From contig CM053809.1 of the NCBI GenBank assembly GCA_028671895.1, positions 37,547,501 to 37,611,500 of the forward strand: DNA of 64,000 nt, given 5' to 3'. A model generated the notes under the pieces. It was not told the DNA's origin and searched no databases. It saw nothing but the letters and a program-made list of their open reading frames with translations. The position numbers and the translations under genes are program-made. This DNA is from Oenanthe sinensis (lineage: Eukaryota > Streptophyta > Magnoliopsida > Apiales > Apiaceae). Below are positions 49,464 to 62,276 of this stretch, one piece after another; position 1 is the stretch's first letter, and every line of letters starts with the position of its first letter.

Positions 49464-50205
49464 CGCTAGCAGTAAAAGCAATATATCGGGGTTAATGGTT
49501 CATATTTGTGGCTGACAAAGTAGTTTAGCTGTATCACCTTCAAAATTTTCTGTAATGAATTTGATTTTATGTGTGCTTGTAACATTTGTTCTCCAAAAAG
49601 GGTTGAAGCTATTTCTTCCCTATTGAATTATAGCTCTAGTGCTTGATTATATATATATATATATATATATATATGAATCCTTAAATTTCTTCTGTACTTT
49701 GGCATCCTGTAGTCTATATTGAAACAGTCAGTTAATGAGTGGGTATGATATAGATGTTGTTTATATGATATCCTACAGTATCTTCCATTTCAGTTCCTTT
49801 TATTTTATAAGAGGCCAAGTACAAGAATTTGGATCTTGCAGAATTACTTTGACACGCCTAATATGTTCCACTAGGGAGTCATAATACTTAATTATCCTGC
49901 AAGGACTTTGTATTGTACAGCTGCCTTTTTAAGAAACTATTGAGGTCATAATCATAGATTTCTTCACCTACTGATATTAACTAGGAATTTGGAATGTGAA
50001 CTGTGGTTTCTGTTACATGCATTCTAACATTTACATACAACATAGAGCATCTATAACCAAACATTCTTGCTTTGTGTTCGTCGCCTGCATTAGTCTTCCT
50101 TTTTTGTTTGGCAGCTATTTTTCTAATGTTTCCACCAGTATAACTCTCCTACATAGTCACAACTTCTTCCATGCCAGGAGGCCAAGAGGGTTTTGCAGTT
50201 CCAAT
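49464..50205. other. Spacer between the Alfin-like and MYB-CC genes
   Basis: The left ~150 bases are the probable Alfin-like 3' UTR, followed by a (TA)n run at about 49648-49674. The reading frame of the MYB-CC first exon stays open upstream to 49996, but the extra residues have no family match. An additional 5' leader exon in this interval cannot be excluded. Confidence 0.55.
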
Positions 50206-52316
50206 ATGGGTTCAAGTCGCTCTGATAGTTCTGCAAAGGAGCGATTGAAATGGACACAAGAACTGCATGATTTATTTGAAAAAGCAGTCAATCAACTTGG
50301 AGGTCCTTATAGTAAGTGTGATATCTTGTTTCACGCACTGTCATGCATCCCTAGTTTCTATCCATGGCTTATATTATACTGTTGTTTATATAATTAAGTT
50401 CTTTCTTTCAGGGGCAACACCAAAGGGTATCAAAAAGGCTATGAGAAAATCTGAGATAACGATCTACCATGTGAAAAGTCATTTACAGGTTCTCTCTCTG
50501 TGTGTGCATGTGCGCCTCAGCGCCTGCATGCATGCTGCATGTAAAAGATTATTTACTAGTTTGAAGTCTTTATGTTGTCCCAGTGATGGTTATATCCATT
50601 GTTCTTGACATTGTATATCGAAATTTCTGAATATAGGTCTATATATTAGGGACACAACCAGCTCCTATGGTCTTCTTTTTTACCTACTTCTGAAATGAAA
50701 TGGGCAGCTTCGTTAGTCGAGTCAATCTTGTTTATCTATACAACACTCTTTGGTCGGAAAGAGACATTGTCATACATGTCTCAGACTCTCAGTAGATGAA
50801 ACACATGTACAGATAGTATACACATATCGATGATTTGTAGAGAGTTCTGGAAGTTCTCTTATGTTACAAAATTTTGGTTAATCATCATGGTCATATGACA
50901 CAATATCATTTATGTACTTTGTTGTGTTCAGTTTGGCTTGACCATCACATATCTGATAATAGTAAAATATTATTACAAAGTTGCATGTATAGATAAAAAA
51001 TTTCATTCTAGAAAGTGTCTAAAGGGAAAGAAGGAAACAATTCTAAAATTCCTAAAACTTTCCACTGCATTATATGGTCAGTAGATGAATCTATTTCTTA
51101 TTCACTTAATTCTTTTTCTCAGAAATACAGAATGTCGAAGTTTATCCCGGAAACGCCCAGTAGTAAGTTCTGAAATTTCTTTCTTTTGTGAAATTTTATT
51201 TGGAGAGTTAAACTGATAGAATTGCTAAAGTTTATTCTACCAATGACTAACAATGCAGAAAACAAGTTTGAAAGGAGAAGTATTTCAGAAATATTACCAA
51301 ACTTCAGTGCAACATCGTGAGTCTCCATTCATATATATATTTTAAAAGTTTTTTGGGTATAATTCACCAATATATGTATATGGAACCGGTAACAAGCCTG
51401 CAATTGCGGACTGTGGATGAATTATTGCATACACAACTTAAAGTTGTGAATAGCTTATTAATTAAAATCAATTTTGCAACTTTTCGGCAACTTAAAGTTG
51501 CAGGCACTGCTTTGTTTTACAAACACCAGAGATCTGTTTTAATGGTGTATGATTTGTTGGTTCAAAAAATGTTACACAATTGTGGCTGCTGGAGCGCCCC
51601 TATATATATTGATTATTGATATATGAATTTAGAAACATTTTTTCTCTACTCAACAATCAATATCCGAACAGGGGTGCTCAGCTAAACGAAGCACTGCAGA
51701 TGCAAATGGCAGTCCAAAGACGAATGAATGATCAACATGAGGTACGGCTCATGATAACCGAAGAGAATCATGAATTACATGCTAAAAAATGTGTATATTA
51801 TGGTATATGAACTATTGGACTACTTGTACCTTTGATCAAATCAATTCGAAGAAACTAATGCAATAAATTTGCATCTCTGCTTTAAAGGTTCAGAGGAATT
51901 TGAAGGTGAAAATTGAAGCACAAGGAAGGTTCCTTGAGAGGATTGCAGAAGATTATAAAAACTGTCCAAATATTGCAAAGCGTACCAAGCTTTTATCTCC
52001 TGTATCACTTCCATCACTGTGTGATGAGTCTGAATCTAGTGTCAAGGAATTTGAATCCGATTTTCAAAATACCAAAACTGAAATTATCTCTTATGAGAAA
52101 CTTCCAGCATCAAAGAGGCATCGGATTGAATATGATAATTTCCAACAAAGATATAGTAAATGTACTTCAGTTGCTTCAGATACCCACCTGCAACAATGTG
52201 TGCTTACACCAAAGCAATCAAAAATTTCATATCAATCTCCAGAAATCAGCTTCCCGTGGAATGCTGCTGCTTACTGCCAGTCACCTCTTATGCCAGCTTC
52301 ATATGGTTCTTTTTAG
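50206..52316 (+). CDS. MYB-CC (GARP) transcription factor, PHR1/PHL-like
   Basis: Six exons, 50206-50311, 50412-50488, 51123-51162, 51259-51316, 51672-51741 and 51888-52316, join in frame to 259 residues. The single GARP Myb-like domain (about 12-66) contains KERLKWTQELHDLFEKAVNQLGG, RATPKGIKKAMRKSEITIYHVKSHLQKYR, the SHLQKY-type recognition helix. The MYB-CC coiled coil follows (about 95-140: ALQMQMAVQRRM...EVQRNLKVKIEAQGRFLERI). The C-terminal ~120 residues are polar and unconserved. MYB-CC factors of the PHR/PHL group bind imperfect palindromes as dimers, and many control phosphate-starvation genes; the specific role here is inferred from family only. The usual family signature has RATPKGVLRxM, and here it reads KKAMRKSE, so this is a divergent member. 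The start at MGSSRSDSS was chosen because it lies just before the conserved domain. Confidence 0.9.
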
Positions 52317-53417
52317 TTTGTTGGACTGCAGGAGGATTTTGGGTGTCGAATGTATTAAAAATAAAACCCAATCAAACATTTTAAATAAATATGTCCATCT
52401 TGATGAAGAAGCACATGTGATACACAGCTTTATTCAGTTGTAGAGGATGAGATTATCTTGTACTTGGCATGCTATATACTGATAGAGGCAATCCCTGTGT
52501 GAGCCTGTATATATAACAGTGCTATAAACTGTCAAATGTTTGTCATATGTGATTATGATATGAAATTTGTCTGTGATGTTGCAAAAGACTCTCTTTTTAT
52601 CTCTCCATATAATGAATGAGTCTTAAGATTTTCTTACTAAGAGTCAATCTATGACTATGCACATCAGCACCTTCCCAGTCTCCATTCATAATAACCTTAC
52701 ATGACATGGAGCACCGTGCACGATTCTTTTTAACATATAGAGAATTAAGTCTATATGAAATTGTCCCATTCTAAAGGATTGTCCCAAAGAAATGCTTGTT
52801 CTAAAACTCCAAAGAACAGAGTAGGACACGAAGTTATCTTGGAAGGACGGGAAATAGAGATGCATATTCTTGTCCTATTGTATCTGGATTTGGAACGAAA
52901 ACGATGAATATTCTTGTCCTGTAGTATCTAGATTTTGAAAAATAACTTTATAGGTCTATCGGTTTCTAGCTTAATATACTAAACTTGATAGAAGTTGCTT
53001 CAAATCACATATATTTGGGTAATACACAAGTAATTACAAAGTGAATATTATATACATCAGATATTAACTTGAATGGAAATTTCAAAGAGAAGTTCAAGTT
53101 GCCAAGAGGATTTTTATAAACCTGGAGACCTATATACAGTCTAGAAGTTGAACTCGTAACTTTGAGCCTTATCTGCTGGACAGCTGAGTTCATTGTCAAT
53201 TGATTTGAATGAAATGTTCCGACACAACTCAATCCTGATCTGATAGGATGTTTTGTGTCAGACAACCGAAAGAATATATCATTTGATACAAAGTCGGTCA
53301 TTTGAAAGCTTTGATAACTACAACCAGAAGAATATACCCTTATTCAAGATGCATCTTAGCACAATTCAACAATTTTCCAAAGAAGTAATCTACATCTAAA
53401 TATTTTCAAGACCATAA
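52317..53417. other. Convergent spacer between the MYB-CC and dioxygenase genes
   Basis: The 3' ends of two convergent genes meet here. No gene is seen. A 44-bp imperfect tandem duplication lies at about 52859-52942 (GATGCATATTCTTGTCCT and GATGAATATTCTTGTCCT units). Confidence 0.65.
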
Positions 53418-55342
53418 TTATCGAGGTGACTTAATTGATTCAACTGAAGATTTTCCACAAGGTCCTTTTGTCCTAATGAAAGTTCTGTATTCGTTAAATG
53501 TCATTGGTAGATATTGTGCTGGAACTTCGGGTGTGATGAGCTCCGTAGCTGGTTCTATGGTTTTATCGCCCTTTGGATTGTAAAAGAAGGCCAATGAAAC
53601 TCGTTCTGCAGATGAATTTACAACTACACGATGCTCCACGCTCTTGTAATTTCCATTACTTAGCACCTGCATCCATTTACCATAAAGTTAAAAACATTAA
53701 CACACAAATAAAGAAACCAGCTGACTGAACAAAATAATTAAGATCATAAGCAGAGCTGCTTTATATTTATCTGCGGGACTACTGATATTTTCGTGTTACT
53801 GTTCTTGCATCTGCGGGAGTATCTGTTATTGTTTATTATTGTATGTAATGCGTGAAGATCGGATACTGTTTTATTAAAGAAATTTGAATTGCTTTAGCTA
53901 TCTGTTAGGATGAAACACTGTAACGTCGTAAATCTTGTATTTTATACACATAAAAAGTAAACCAGATCACTATTAACAAGTCCCTCTGTGTTGTCTTGTG
54001 CTCAAACTACAAATAAAAAACTGTGCTGGGATAGTATATATTATCGATCATGAGTTGAATGGGCACGATTTTATAATCCACATATAGGCACGTGTGTAAT
54101 GTAATTAGATATACCTCTATTTGGTCTCCAATGTTGACAATGAAAGCACTAGGAACAGGTTTAACTGTCACCCAATTGTCATCTTTCCGAACTTGAAGAC
54201 CGGACACCTGATTGTCAGCAAGCAGAATGGTCATGGCTCCTGGATCCGAGTGCGGCGATAAACCAAAAGTCAGGTCCGGTTGAGGGCATTTCGGATAGTA
54301 ATTAACCCGCAAAGATGCACCAACTTCATCTCCTCCTAAAGCTTGTTGAAGATGATTCTCTTTCAATCCGAGGTTGGTTGATAAAATTTTCATCAACTCC
54401 CCACATAGTTTCACCAATGCTTCATTGTACTCTCCAACTGTTTCCCTACAATTACAAGTTACAACATCAATTTTGCTCTATATCTTCCAGGGAAATATAA
54501 TATATTGTAGTGGGGAGTGGAGATGATTCGAGCTTTAAACCTTTTAGTATCTTTCGAACATTCTTGTATACTTTGTTATAGTAGTTATAACTAAATATAG
54601 TGGTCGTTTGGGTTCCTTAAACCTAAAATAAGTAACTTATTTTATTTTTATTTTTTACATATTTTCATTTTTTTTAAAGATAAATATTTATGTTAGAATT
54701 TTAAAATCAAATATTATCTTCAAAATAAAAAATAAGTTACTTATTTTTAGAAAAAGTACATACATCCCTACTTTTTTTTGAAAATAAGGACTTATTTCCG
54801 GAAAAAATGGGTCGTAAAACACGCCATAAATTTTTTGCTTACTTGCATGAGGATGGGTAACTAGGCCACTTGTGCTCATTTCTTTGACAAGTAGGAAGGT
54901 AGTTGAGGAAATAATAATCACTCCAATCCAACTTGGCACCCTTTTCGATGCCTAGGCGGCTGCCATAACCTTCATAAGTGGTTGGAGAATTTGCGTAAAT
55001 TTGCTTCTCTTCCACCGGAAGGTGAAAGAACTCACGCCACATTTGACGGACACGGTCCATCAAGTGGTGGCTTACGCCATGGTTCACCACTTGAAAGAAC
55101 CCCCACTCACGACATGCACGTGAGATGAGCGCAAGGGTAGTGTTCCGGACCATCAAGTCTCCGGACAACAAGTTTTGGAGATCAATGACAGGGATATTAA
55201 TTTCGCGGGGCGGAGGGGTTAGTTTGAAACAAGTTTTCATAGACTGACGCTTAATGTATCGTTCAGGAATCACTCTTATGCCACTGTCTGATAAAGATTG
55301 GACCCGAACAATTGGTTCTGGCCAACTTTGTATACAATTCAT
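53418..55342 (-). CDS. 2-oxoglutarate/Fe(II)-dependent dioxygenase, jasmonate-induced oxygenase (JOX)-like
   Basis: Three minus-strand exons, 54843-55342, 54115-54445 and 53418-53666, join in frame to 359 residues. The N-terminal DIOX_N domain starts with PEPIVRVQSLSDSGIRVIPERYIK and includes IPVIDLQNLL and CREWGFFQVVNHGV. The C-terminal 2OG-Fe(II) domain carries the iron ligands His232, Asp234 (SPHSDPGAMTILL) and His289 (VEHRVVVN), and the 2-oxoglutarate-binding Arg299/Ser301 (RVSLAFF). The segment GIEKGAKLDWSDYYFLNYLP is characteristic of the clade that holds the jasmonate-induced oxygenases, which hydroxylate jasmonic acid to 12-OH-JA and so damp defence signalling. The assignment to JOX rather than a neighbouring DOXC member is inferred from this motif and the N-terminus. 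Intron 1 contains a copy of a dispersed MITE-like repeat. Confidence 0.9.
54601..54822. repeat. Dispersed MITE-like repeat, copy 1 (in JOX-like intron 1)
   Basis: The segment runs from GTCGTTTGGGTTCCTTAAAC to about GAAAAAATGGGTCG. It contains internal inverted AAGTAACTTATTT / AAATAAGTTACTT motifs. The same order of motifs recurs at 61457-61675 with substitutions and small indels. It is non-coding, and the superfamily is not settled. Confidence 0.7.
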
Positions 55343-55462
55343 TGCTTCAGGGTGAGGTTTGAGTGTGGGAGAGAGGGAGATCCAGAGAGAGAGAGAGATA
55401 AGTGTATATTAAATATTAGTTGCAAGTACGGTTTGTGCTGTTGAGATGGTAGAAAGCATACG

Positions 55463-55472
55463 ATATATATAG
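55463..55472 (-). promoter_or_regulatory. TATA box of the JOX-like gene
   Basis: On the minus strand, CTATATATATCG lies about 120 bases upstream of the start codon. It is followed by an AG/CT-rich leader (55365-55400). The position and sequence suit a TATA box with a leader of roughly 90 bases. Confidence 0.5.
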
Positions 55473-55847
55473 ACAAAATGGAGTGAAATGATTTAAGTGA
55501 CCTATCTAGTGATCAGTTTGAGTTTCGGCGCCGTGATAAACTTGATTCCTGGTTGTCCATATATATATGGGGTCTATTTTGTCTTTGGCTATTATTATAT
55601 GCATAATGCATATACGTGTAAGTTTATATACCTCTGTTACGGTTACGGTGGATTAAAACTTCATTCACAATAATATGGCGCCAAGAAGAATAGTCAATAA
55701 TCAGATATCCCATGCGGGCATGCAGATGCCAAGCAAATTTAGCAGAATAGCTGATTGAGATTTGAGAATGCCAGATAATCGTACATATAGTACCATATAA
55801 AAACTTGTGCCGACACCTTAGGAAGATGGTAGGCTAGTAACTTAATA

Positions 55848-56079
55848 CTCCCTCCCTTTCAAGTTCACTTTCAAAACCTAAGGCATGTGAAGAAAATTTA
55901 CTATTGATAATAAAATATATGGTATGGAGTTGATCTTCTAAATATAAATTAGAGATACGTGGAATATAGTTGATTTTGAAAATATAAACTAGATTAAATT
56001 TTATATTGAAAATAAAGTGGATAATTATTTTGGAACAATTTTTTTTTACAAGTGGACTACTAATATGAAACGGAGGGAG
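55848..56079. mobile_element. Stowaway-like MITE, 232 bp
   Basis: The ends are CTCCCTCCCTTTCAAGTTCACTT and the inverse of CTCCCTCCGTTTCATATTAG...CCACTT. They are flanked by TA on both sides (55846-55847 and 56080-56081). The interior is AT-rich and non-coding. It lies upstream of the JOX-like gene. Confidence 0.82.
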
Positions 56080-56930
56080 TAATGATATAAATAAGCCGCG
56101 CTTTGCATCTTTATTTAAATATTATACGAATAAATTTTATAATAAAAATTAATGCGCAAATAATTATAATATTATATAAGTTGGTTAAAACAATACTTAA
56201 AAAATTAATTTAAATAAATAAATAATATTTTTCATGTATGATAATATAAATAGTTATATGTTTTTATTTATTAATGTTGTTACTGTTCGACGTATTTGTG
56301 AATATTAGTATAAAGGTCGATTGGATTTCAACCGATTATTATATTAATTATCAAAAATAATATTATTTTTAACATAATTTAAAATTTTAACATATGATTA
56401 CCATTGTTGTATTTGAATTGTTTGTCCGCCTAATATTTCAAATAAAAAAATATAGAACTGCGCACGTAGACTAAATAAGAACTGCGCACGTAGTAAGGTG
56501 CAATACTTTAATATTAATATTTTATAAAATAATTATATTAACCCTAATTATATGTGCGAATTTTGATTAACAAATGTTCTATCTTCTAATTGAGAAGTCT
56601 TTGATATCATTTAAAAAGTTCTGATGTGTCATGTATCCAATAGGCAATTAGCCAATTACAGTACTATTATAGGTTGCATGTATTTATAAATTTCTTAGAC
56701 ATTGGCCGACATGCTTTTGATATTCACCACGTTGCAAAATTGCGCCCATACTATTTGTATATTAGTACTACTTGAACAGCACATTTCCAGCTTCGAGAAC
56801 ATTCACTTTTGCTCTGGGGCACAAAATATTAATGCAAAACACACGTATTTTAAGGTTATCGTTTCATTTGCAAAAAATGACATCTAAATACTCAAGTCAA
56901 CTATATATACAAAAAAATATCTGACTCGTT
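56080..56930. other. AT-rich spacer, no gene
   Basis: No coding region is supported. A 16-bp direct repeat, AGAACTGCGCACGTAG, occurs twice 24 bp apart at about 56454-56493. The rest looks like decayed repeat DNA. Confidence 0.6.
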
Positions 56931-58255
56931 CTTTTTTTAAATTAACGTGGATTCTCATTAAATCATCATAACATCCGACAATATTGTCTCCAATAAAAAT
57001 GATGGAGGAGACGAAAAAATAATGAAGTTATTAAGCTCACAAGGAATTTTAGCCAATTTATATGCTACCTTGTTTGTCCACTTTCTAACATAATTAATCG
57101 ATACCCCATCCCTGATACATATCATGGTTTTGCATTGCTGCACTAAAACTCCAGGAGATTGATTTGCTCGCCATTAACTGCATTAACACTAAGCATGAAA
57201 TCACTTTCTATTGCTACCTCAACACCCGGAAAATCATACAGCCAAGAAAGAGTTTCGACAATGCCTACCTACCATTTCAGCTTCTATCACCTGCACACAG
57301 CCTGTCAATCTCCCTGAGATATACTGGCCTTTATTATATCTGATCACCATTCTTATTCCAAACGAATTCTCACCCGCCTTTACAGATGCGTCGACATTTA
57401 CTTTGAATGTCCCCAGAGCTGGTGACTTCCATCTGTAGTGATTGTTGTCTGTCTGCCTGTGTTTATATCTCTCCACTCATTAATTTGCTTCATGCTCTAT
57501 GCCATCGTGATTGTTGGAGGCATCTTTTTACTTTTAAAGATACTCTTATTTCTGGCAAACCATACTCCCAATAACACTGCAACAATTTTTATCAGCCTTT
57601 CTCCTGATTCAATGCTTAATCTATCTAGTAGCCATTTAGATGTATTTTCAACTTCGCTCATGTCAAACATTAACCCAGCTTGTTGCTAGCATTTCTGTGC
57701 GAACTTGCAATCAAAGAACAAATGAAGGAGATGTTTTATATCTCCAACACACATAGCACGGCTGTTCGGAACAATAATTCCTTTGCCCTTGAGCAGATTT
57801 CGAACAGGCACGTTATTCCAACAAAACCTCCAAAAAAAGATTTTTATTTTATGGGGAATCTTTAGTGACCAAATCTTATTTCAGCCCTTCGAATGCTGCA
57901 ATCCTACATCACCAACATGGTTTGAGTGCCATCGTTGATAACCCGTCTTCACTGTGTATTGTCCATTACATGAATGGATCCAGGTCAGCCTGTCCTTAAT
58001 ACACATCTGCGGAATACGAGTGTTAAGAATTGCAGTAGCATCTTCATTTCTAAAATTCGACTTTACCTTTCCTTCATCCCATCTCTTTCTATCCTCTGTG
58101 AAGTATTCACTGACTGTGGCATGAATATTTGCAGTGGTATTTTCTTTATCAACACAAAAATCTTCCTTTTCTCACAGCCATCTATCCATACTAATATTTA
58201 TCATTTGGTCATCTCTTAACACCCATCTCATCCTAGATTTGTCTTTTCAAAATGT
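56931..58255 (-). mobile_element. Decayed LINE (non-LTR retrotransposon) ORF2 3' part with RNase H
   Basis: On the minus strand, broken frames spell the C-terminal half of a plant LINE ORF2. From about 58250 come W-x-L-RDDQMINISMDRWL, then DATAILNTRIPQ, DRLTWIH, GQYTVKTGYQRWH, and a zinc-binding zf-RVT block (VPVRNLLKGKGI...HLLHLFFDCKFAQKC, near 57700-57820). Then comes the RNase H domain of the RVT_3 type (WKSPALGTFKVNVDASVKAG...FGIRMVIR...EAEMVGR, 57234-57476), with its tail NKVAYKLAKIPC at 56958-57143. Several stop codons and frame changes interrupt it. A short poly-A on the minus strand at 56932-56938 may mark the 3' end. The reverse transcriptase core is absent, so this is a 5'-truncated dead copy. 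Confidence 0.82.
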
Positions 58256-60480
58256 GCCTCGCTAGAAACTGTAATTACATATGAATCCCTACAAAACAGT
58301 TACATTCATCCCATCACTAACATGATGAGATATATAGTCAAATTGGATACATCGACAATTCGACATAAAACCGCGTAGGGTGATCTATCAAGCCGGCCGG
58401 TTAATTTGTCAAAGGCATGGAGTGGTTCTTGTCGAGCAAATGGAGAAGTGGCAGACAATTTAAACATGTTTAGCAAATGCAATTATTTTTGTGGAATAAT
58501 TCGTATCTATCCACTTTGGATTGGACAATATTTTCAAGATTGAAAACAATTAACTACTAAGTACTATATACTGGTGTCATGGTGTGTGATAGTATTCTAG
58601 CTAGGTAACCTGTTTTTGACTATTAACCCATAACTGCCTGTACACACACATCCCATCATATCATCCCCACTACTATAAATTGGTGCTTGGTATATTTTTC
58701 CACGTACAGTGTTCGAAGGGGTAGTTTAGTTTACACAGCGGAAAGAGAATGGGGTTTAGAAAGATAATTAAAAAGAAAAGAAAAAAATGATCTTTAATTT
58801 CTTTCCTTGATTTTAATCTGGAAATAAAATAAATAATTATTTTGATTAAAATATTATTTTTGGGATTGATATAAAATTTAATTATATAGATGTTGGAAAT
58901 GGATGGGTGTATAAGAAAGAAAAAGTAATAAGAGAAAAGGAAATGAAATATTTTGGGAGAGCTGGAGAATGAGAGTGGAAGAGTTTCGGGTAAATCCAAA
59001 AATTAAAAGGGTCAAAGAGAATGATTATTTTTGTAAAATAAATAACAATAAATGGAATGAGTGTTGTTGTTTCACTTTCCCTTTATTTATTACCCTTAAC
59101 CAAACACCCCCTCAATCTCAGGCAAAATGTAATGGAACTTGATCAACGTACTTGAATAAATTCGACTCCACTTTGTTATAAATTCAGTTTTTTTCTTCCT
59201 CATTTACATGCATAAAAATACAGGCCGTAAATCCTTTGATAATATAATCTATTTTCTAATTAGATTTATTGATTTTATATTAAATATATATATATATAAT
59301 TTTGTCATTTCTCCGATTCTTTCTCCGATAAAAAGTATTTTATTCACCAAAATACTCAATAGCTAAGAAGAAATCGACCTAATTTAAAAAGTATTTTTTT
59401 TAAAGTAGATTTTTTTTATTAGTTTGGCTTATAACTTGGACGGAGCAATAAACCTTTATCACTTTGGTTAAATATATTATCAAAGGAAAATTACGGGCTT
59501 ACTGTGACCTCATGATATAATCATAATATCATTTAAGTTTAAGATAAAATTGAATGATAATTAAGAAAAAAAATATGTATATGAATATAGGAGGTGAGAC
59601 TAATATTTACAGCATCCTGAGGAGGCCTTGAGAGTCAATTTTTTCTATATATTTTTATTGACTTCTACCGTTAGACTTCTAACGGTTAAGTAGTTAATGA
59701 TATATACACTGAACAGTTCCACGTTTCTGGGACTACCGATTTGGCGTTCTAGCAAATTGCCGGATCTCATGGCACAAATTTTTGGTTACTTAAGTTCCAC
59801 GTATATCCTTGAGGTTTTTATATGGTGGCTCATATTCTATTCAGCGCCATAATGCTAATGTACTTGTTAGTTGATGTACAGACCTTTCCTGTCTCGTTTT
59901 ATTTATCATCGAAGATTGTGGAAAGGAAAGCGTATCTCTTTTTTGTGGATACACTTTCATCGCTAAACTGTCTATAATCTTCAAGATCCTGCTAATCTTT
60001 ATTTTATTAAGAATCAGGTTACAAAAAACGAATATATCATTCGGAAATTACTCCATTTCTTACACTTGCTCAATTAATTAAAATTTTATTTTTATCACCT
60101 AATCACCTATGTATTATTATCTACCGCATTTTTTTAATATTTGTTTGGAAGGACACTTTTCAATGTACAGTACACAACTTTCACCACTTCTCAATTCTCG
60201 TGATCGAATTCGATTGTATTACTGGATTATTAATGCTTAGGGCAGCAAAAAATGAAGACATATTGGTCAAATGATATGATCACAGCAAAAGTTCATTTTT
60301 TTCCTTGCAGTGAAACATGTTTCTGTTGAGATTATAAATATTGCTGTAAGTAACAAAAGAGAAGAGGATACAGAGTTCTCTTGGTCCAGATTTGAGCTTT
60401 TTGATATTATAAAATAGTTGCTGCAAGTAGACACACAACATGTTGTTATCACCACAACGGTATCGCTAAATGCGTTGCTT
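58256..60480. other. Spacer with no recognisable gene
   Basis: This is AT-rich sequence. Short open frames (for example 58673-58999 on the minus strand) are low-complexity Phe/Ile/Tyr strings with no domain. I see no RNA gene here. Confidence 0.6.
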
Positions 60481-60579
60481 TGGATTTATACAAACAACAT
60501 TAAGAAAAATGACAAAAATCTCAAGTTTATAATATTCCAAAATTTTGCGCCCACTTAATTAATTGGTTTTTTTTCCTGA

Positions 60580-61240
60580 TATGTCCAAATTTGAAAGTTG
60601 TTTACAAATATGTCCTATTTTTAGTTTTATTTTTAAATATGTCTCGTACACAATTTTCTTCATCTTAATAATTTTATAAGGACACTTTTATCCTTCTACC
60701 TTAAATCAATTGAAATTATAATATAAATGTAATATTTATAAATTAAATCCTCTAAATCTAAATTTGAGACTAAATTATTTTATTGCAAAATTTTAATATA
60801 TGTTAAACATATAAAGTTTAAAATATAATTTGTTTTTAAAATTTTTGTCTTACAAAAAATTATTAAAAAATGAAAATAAAAAAATAATATTAAGATATAA
60901 ACAACCCATATTTCACACACAAATATATATATATATATATATAATAAGTTTCGAAAATTTAATCATATCATTATTTAAATAATTAGATAATAAAAAACAT
61001 GTATTACAAAAATCATTTTCAAAAAAATTTAATTACTATAAGATTAAAACTTGTGAAAATAAAATAATTATATATTTACTCATTATTATTAATGTACATT
61101 AAATTAATCTAAGGGTAGATTAGTCTTTATATTCATATTTAAGTGTGATAATATGGTAATATGACATATTTATAAAATAGATATAAAAAAGGACATATTG
61201 ATAAATGATCTCATTAATTTGGGACATATTATAAAAATTT
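60580..61240. mobile_element. Non-autonomous element with ATATGTCC inverted ends
   Basis: The left side carries ATATGTCCAAATTTG and AAATATGTCCTATTTTTAG. The right side carries the inverse of the same motifs in the same order (GGACATATTGAT and TTTGGGACATATT). This gives imperfect inverted repeats of about 70 bp on an AT-rich 650-bp element. A (TA)n run lies at 60923-60941. The superfamily is unresolved and no duplication was confirmed. Confidence 0.5.
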
Positions 61241-61456
61241 GCTAGTTAATTATGAGAAGATACAACTAAAAACTGGCGGGGATTGAAAGGGGGTTCCTTA
61301 ACATCTGGGGAGACTTTTTCATTTTTTCCTTGAATATTACAAAATCTATTAATTACACCCTTAGCATAGAAAGCGATTTATGTCTTAAAAAAATATTATA
61401 TTCATAGCAAATACTCCAGTATAGCAATCTTCTCCCGAAACATGTTATATACTCTA

Positions 61457-61675
61457 GCGGTTTGAGCTTCCTTAAACTTAAAATAAGTAACTTATTTCAT
61501 TTTTTTACATTTTTTTATATTTTTTTTAAAAAATAAATATTTTTTTTAGAATTTTAAAACCAAATATTATTTTCAAAATAAAAAATAAGTTACTTATTTT
61601 AAATTAAAGTACATATATACCTATTTTTCCTGAAAATAAGTCCTTATTTAAAAAAATGGAGAAATAAACGGGCCT
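61457..61675. repeat. Dispersed MITE-like repeat, copy 2
   Basis: It matches the JOX intron copy at 54601-54822 in order and spacing of motifs: TTCCTTAAAC, AAAATAAGTAACTTATTT, TTAGAATTTTAAAA, AAATATTAT, TTCAAAATAAAAAATAAGTT and GAAAATAAG. The two copies are in the same orientation. Confidence 0.7.
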
Positions 61676-62100
61676 ATAATAATTTATTTGAAGTACAAAA
61701 TTAATGAAACAAATCTGATCATCAGATTGCACATCAAAAATTACATATATTTGGATTAAATAACAAAAAAATATTAAAATTTAAATACCAACAGCTCTCA
61801 AAATTAAAATCTAGCTAGCTAGCTCCATATATAATGATATTTTCCTATGTCTTTGTCCAGTCACATTTACTAGATAAATTTTTTTTAGTGAAACTACAAT
61901 AAAGTTTATTTGAAATATTTTTTTATTTTGATTGATATTTCTAAACAACAAAAAGCTGGGCGTCGGCACATATATGGTACGGCATGGTCAGTCAGTAAGT
62001 GGGGTGCAAAATTTGGCATCTTCTCCCCGAATTAGTTTTAGAAAGTACCGTGGCCGCCTAACAAGACGATGGTATGCCGACAACATTAAAAACTCAATTG

Positions 62101-62178
62101 ATGTATCCCAAGGTTGATATTATTGTCTTAATTAAAATGGGTAAAGATAACTAAATGGATGGCTTACCGTTTACAAAG

Positions 62179-62276
<98 letters not shown>

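Noticed and set aside
49996..50205. N-terminal extension of the MYB-CC first exon
   Set aside because: The frame is open but the residues look like translated leader (hydrophobic, Phe/His-rich) with no family match; the start at 50206 is preferred.
57211..58219. Plus-strand open frames in the LINE region
   Set aside because: They are antisense to the RNase H and zinc-binding segments read on the minus strand.
58673..58999. A 108-codon minus-strand open frame
   Set aside because: It is low-complexity Phe/Ile/Tyr/Lys from AT-rich DNA.
61932..62117. A 61-codon open frame ending in the palindrome
   Set aside because: It runs into the left palindrome arm and has no domain.
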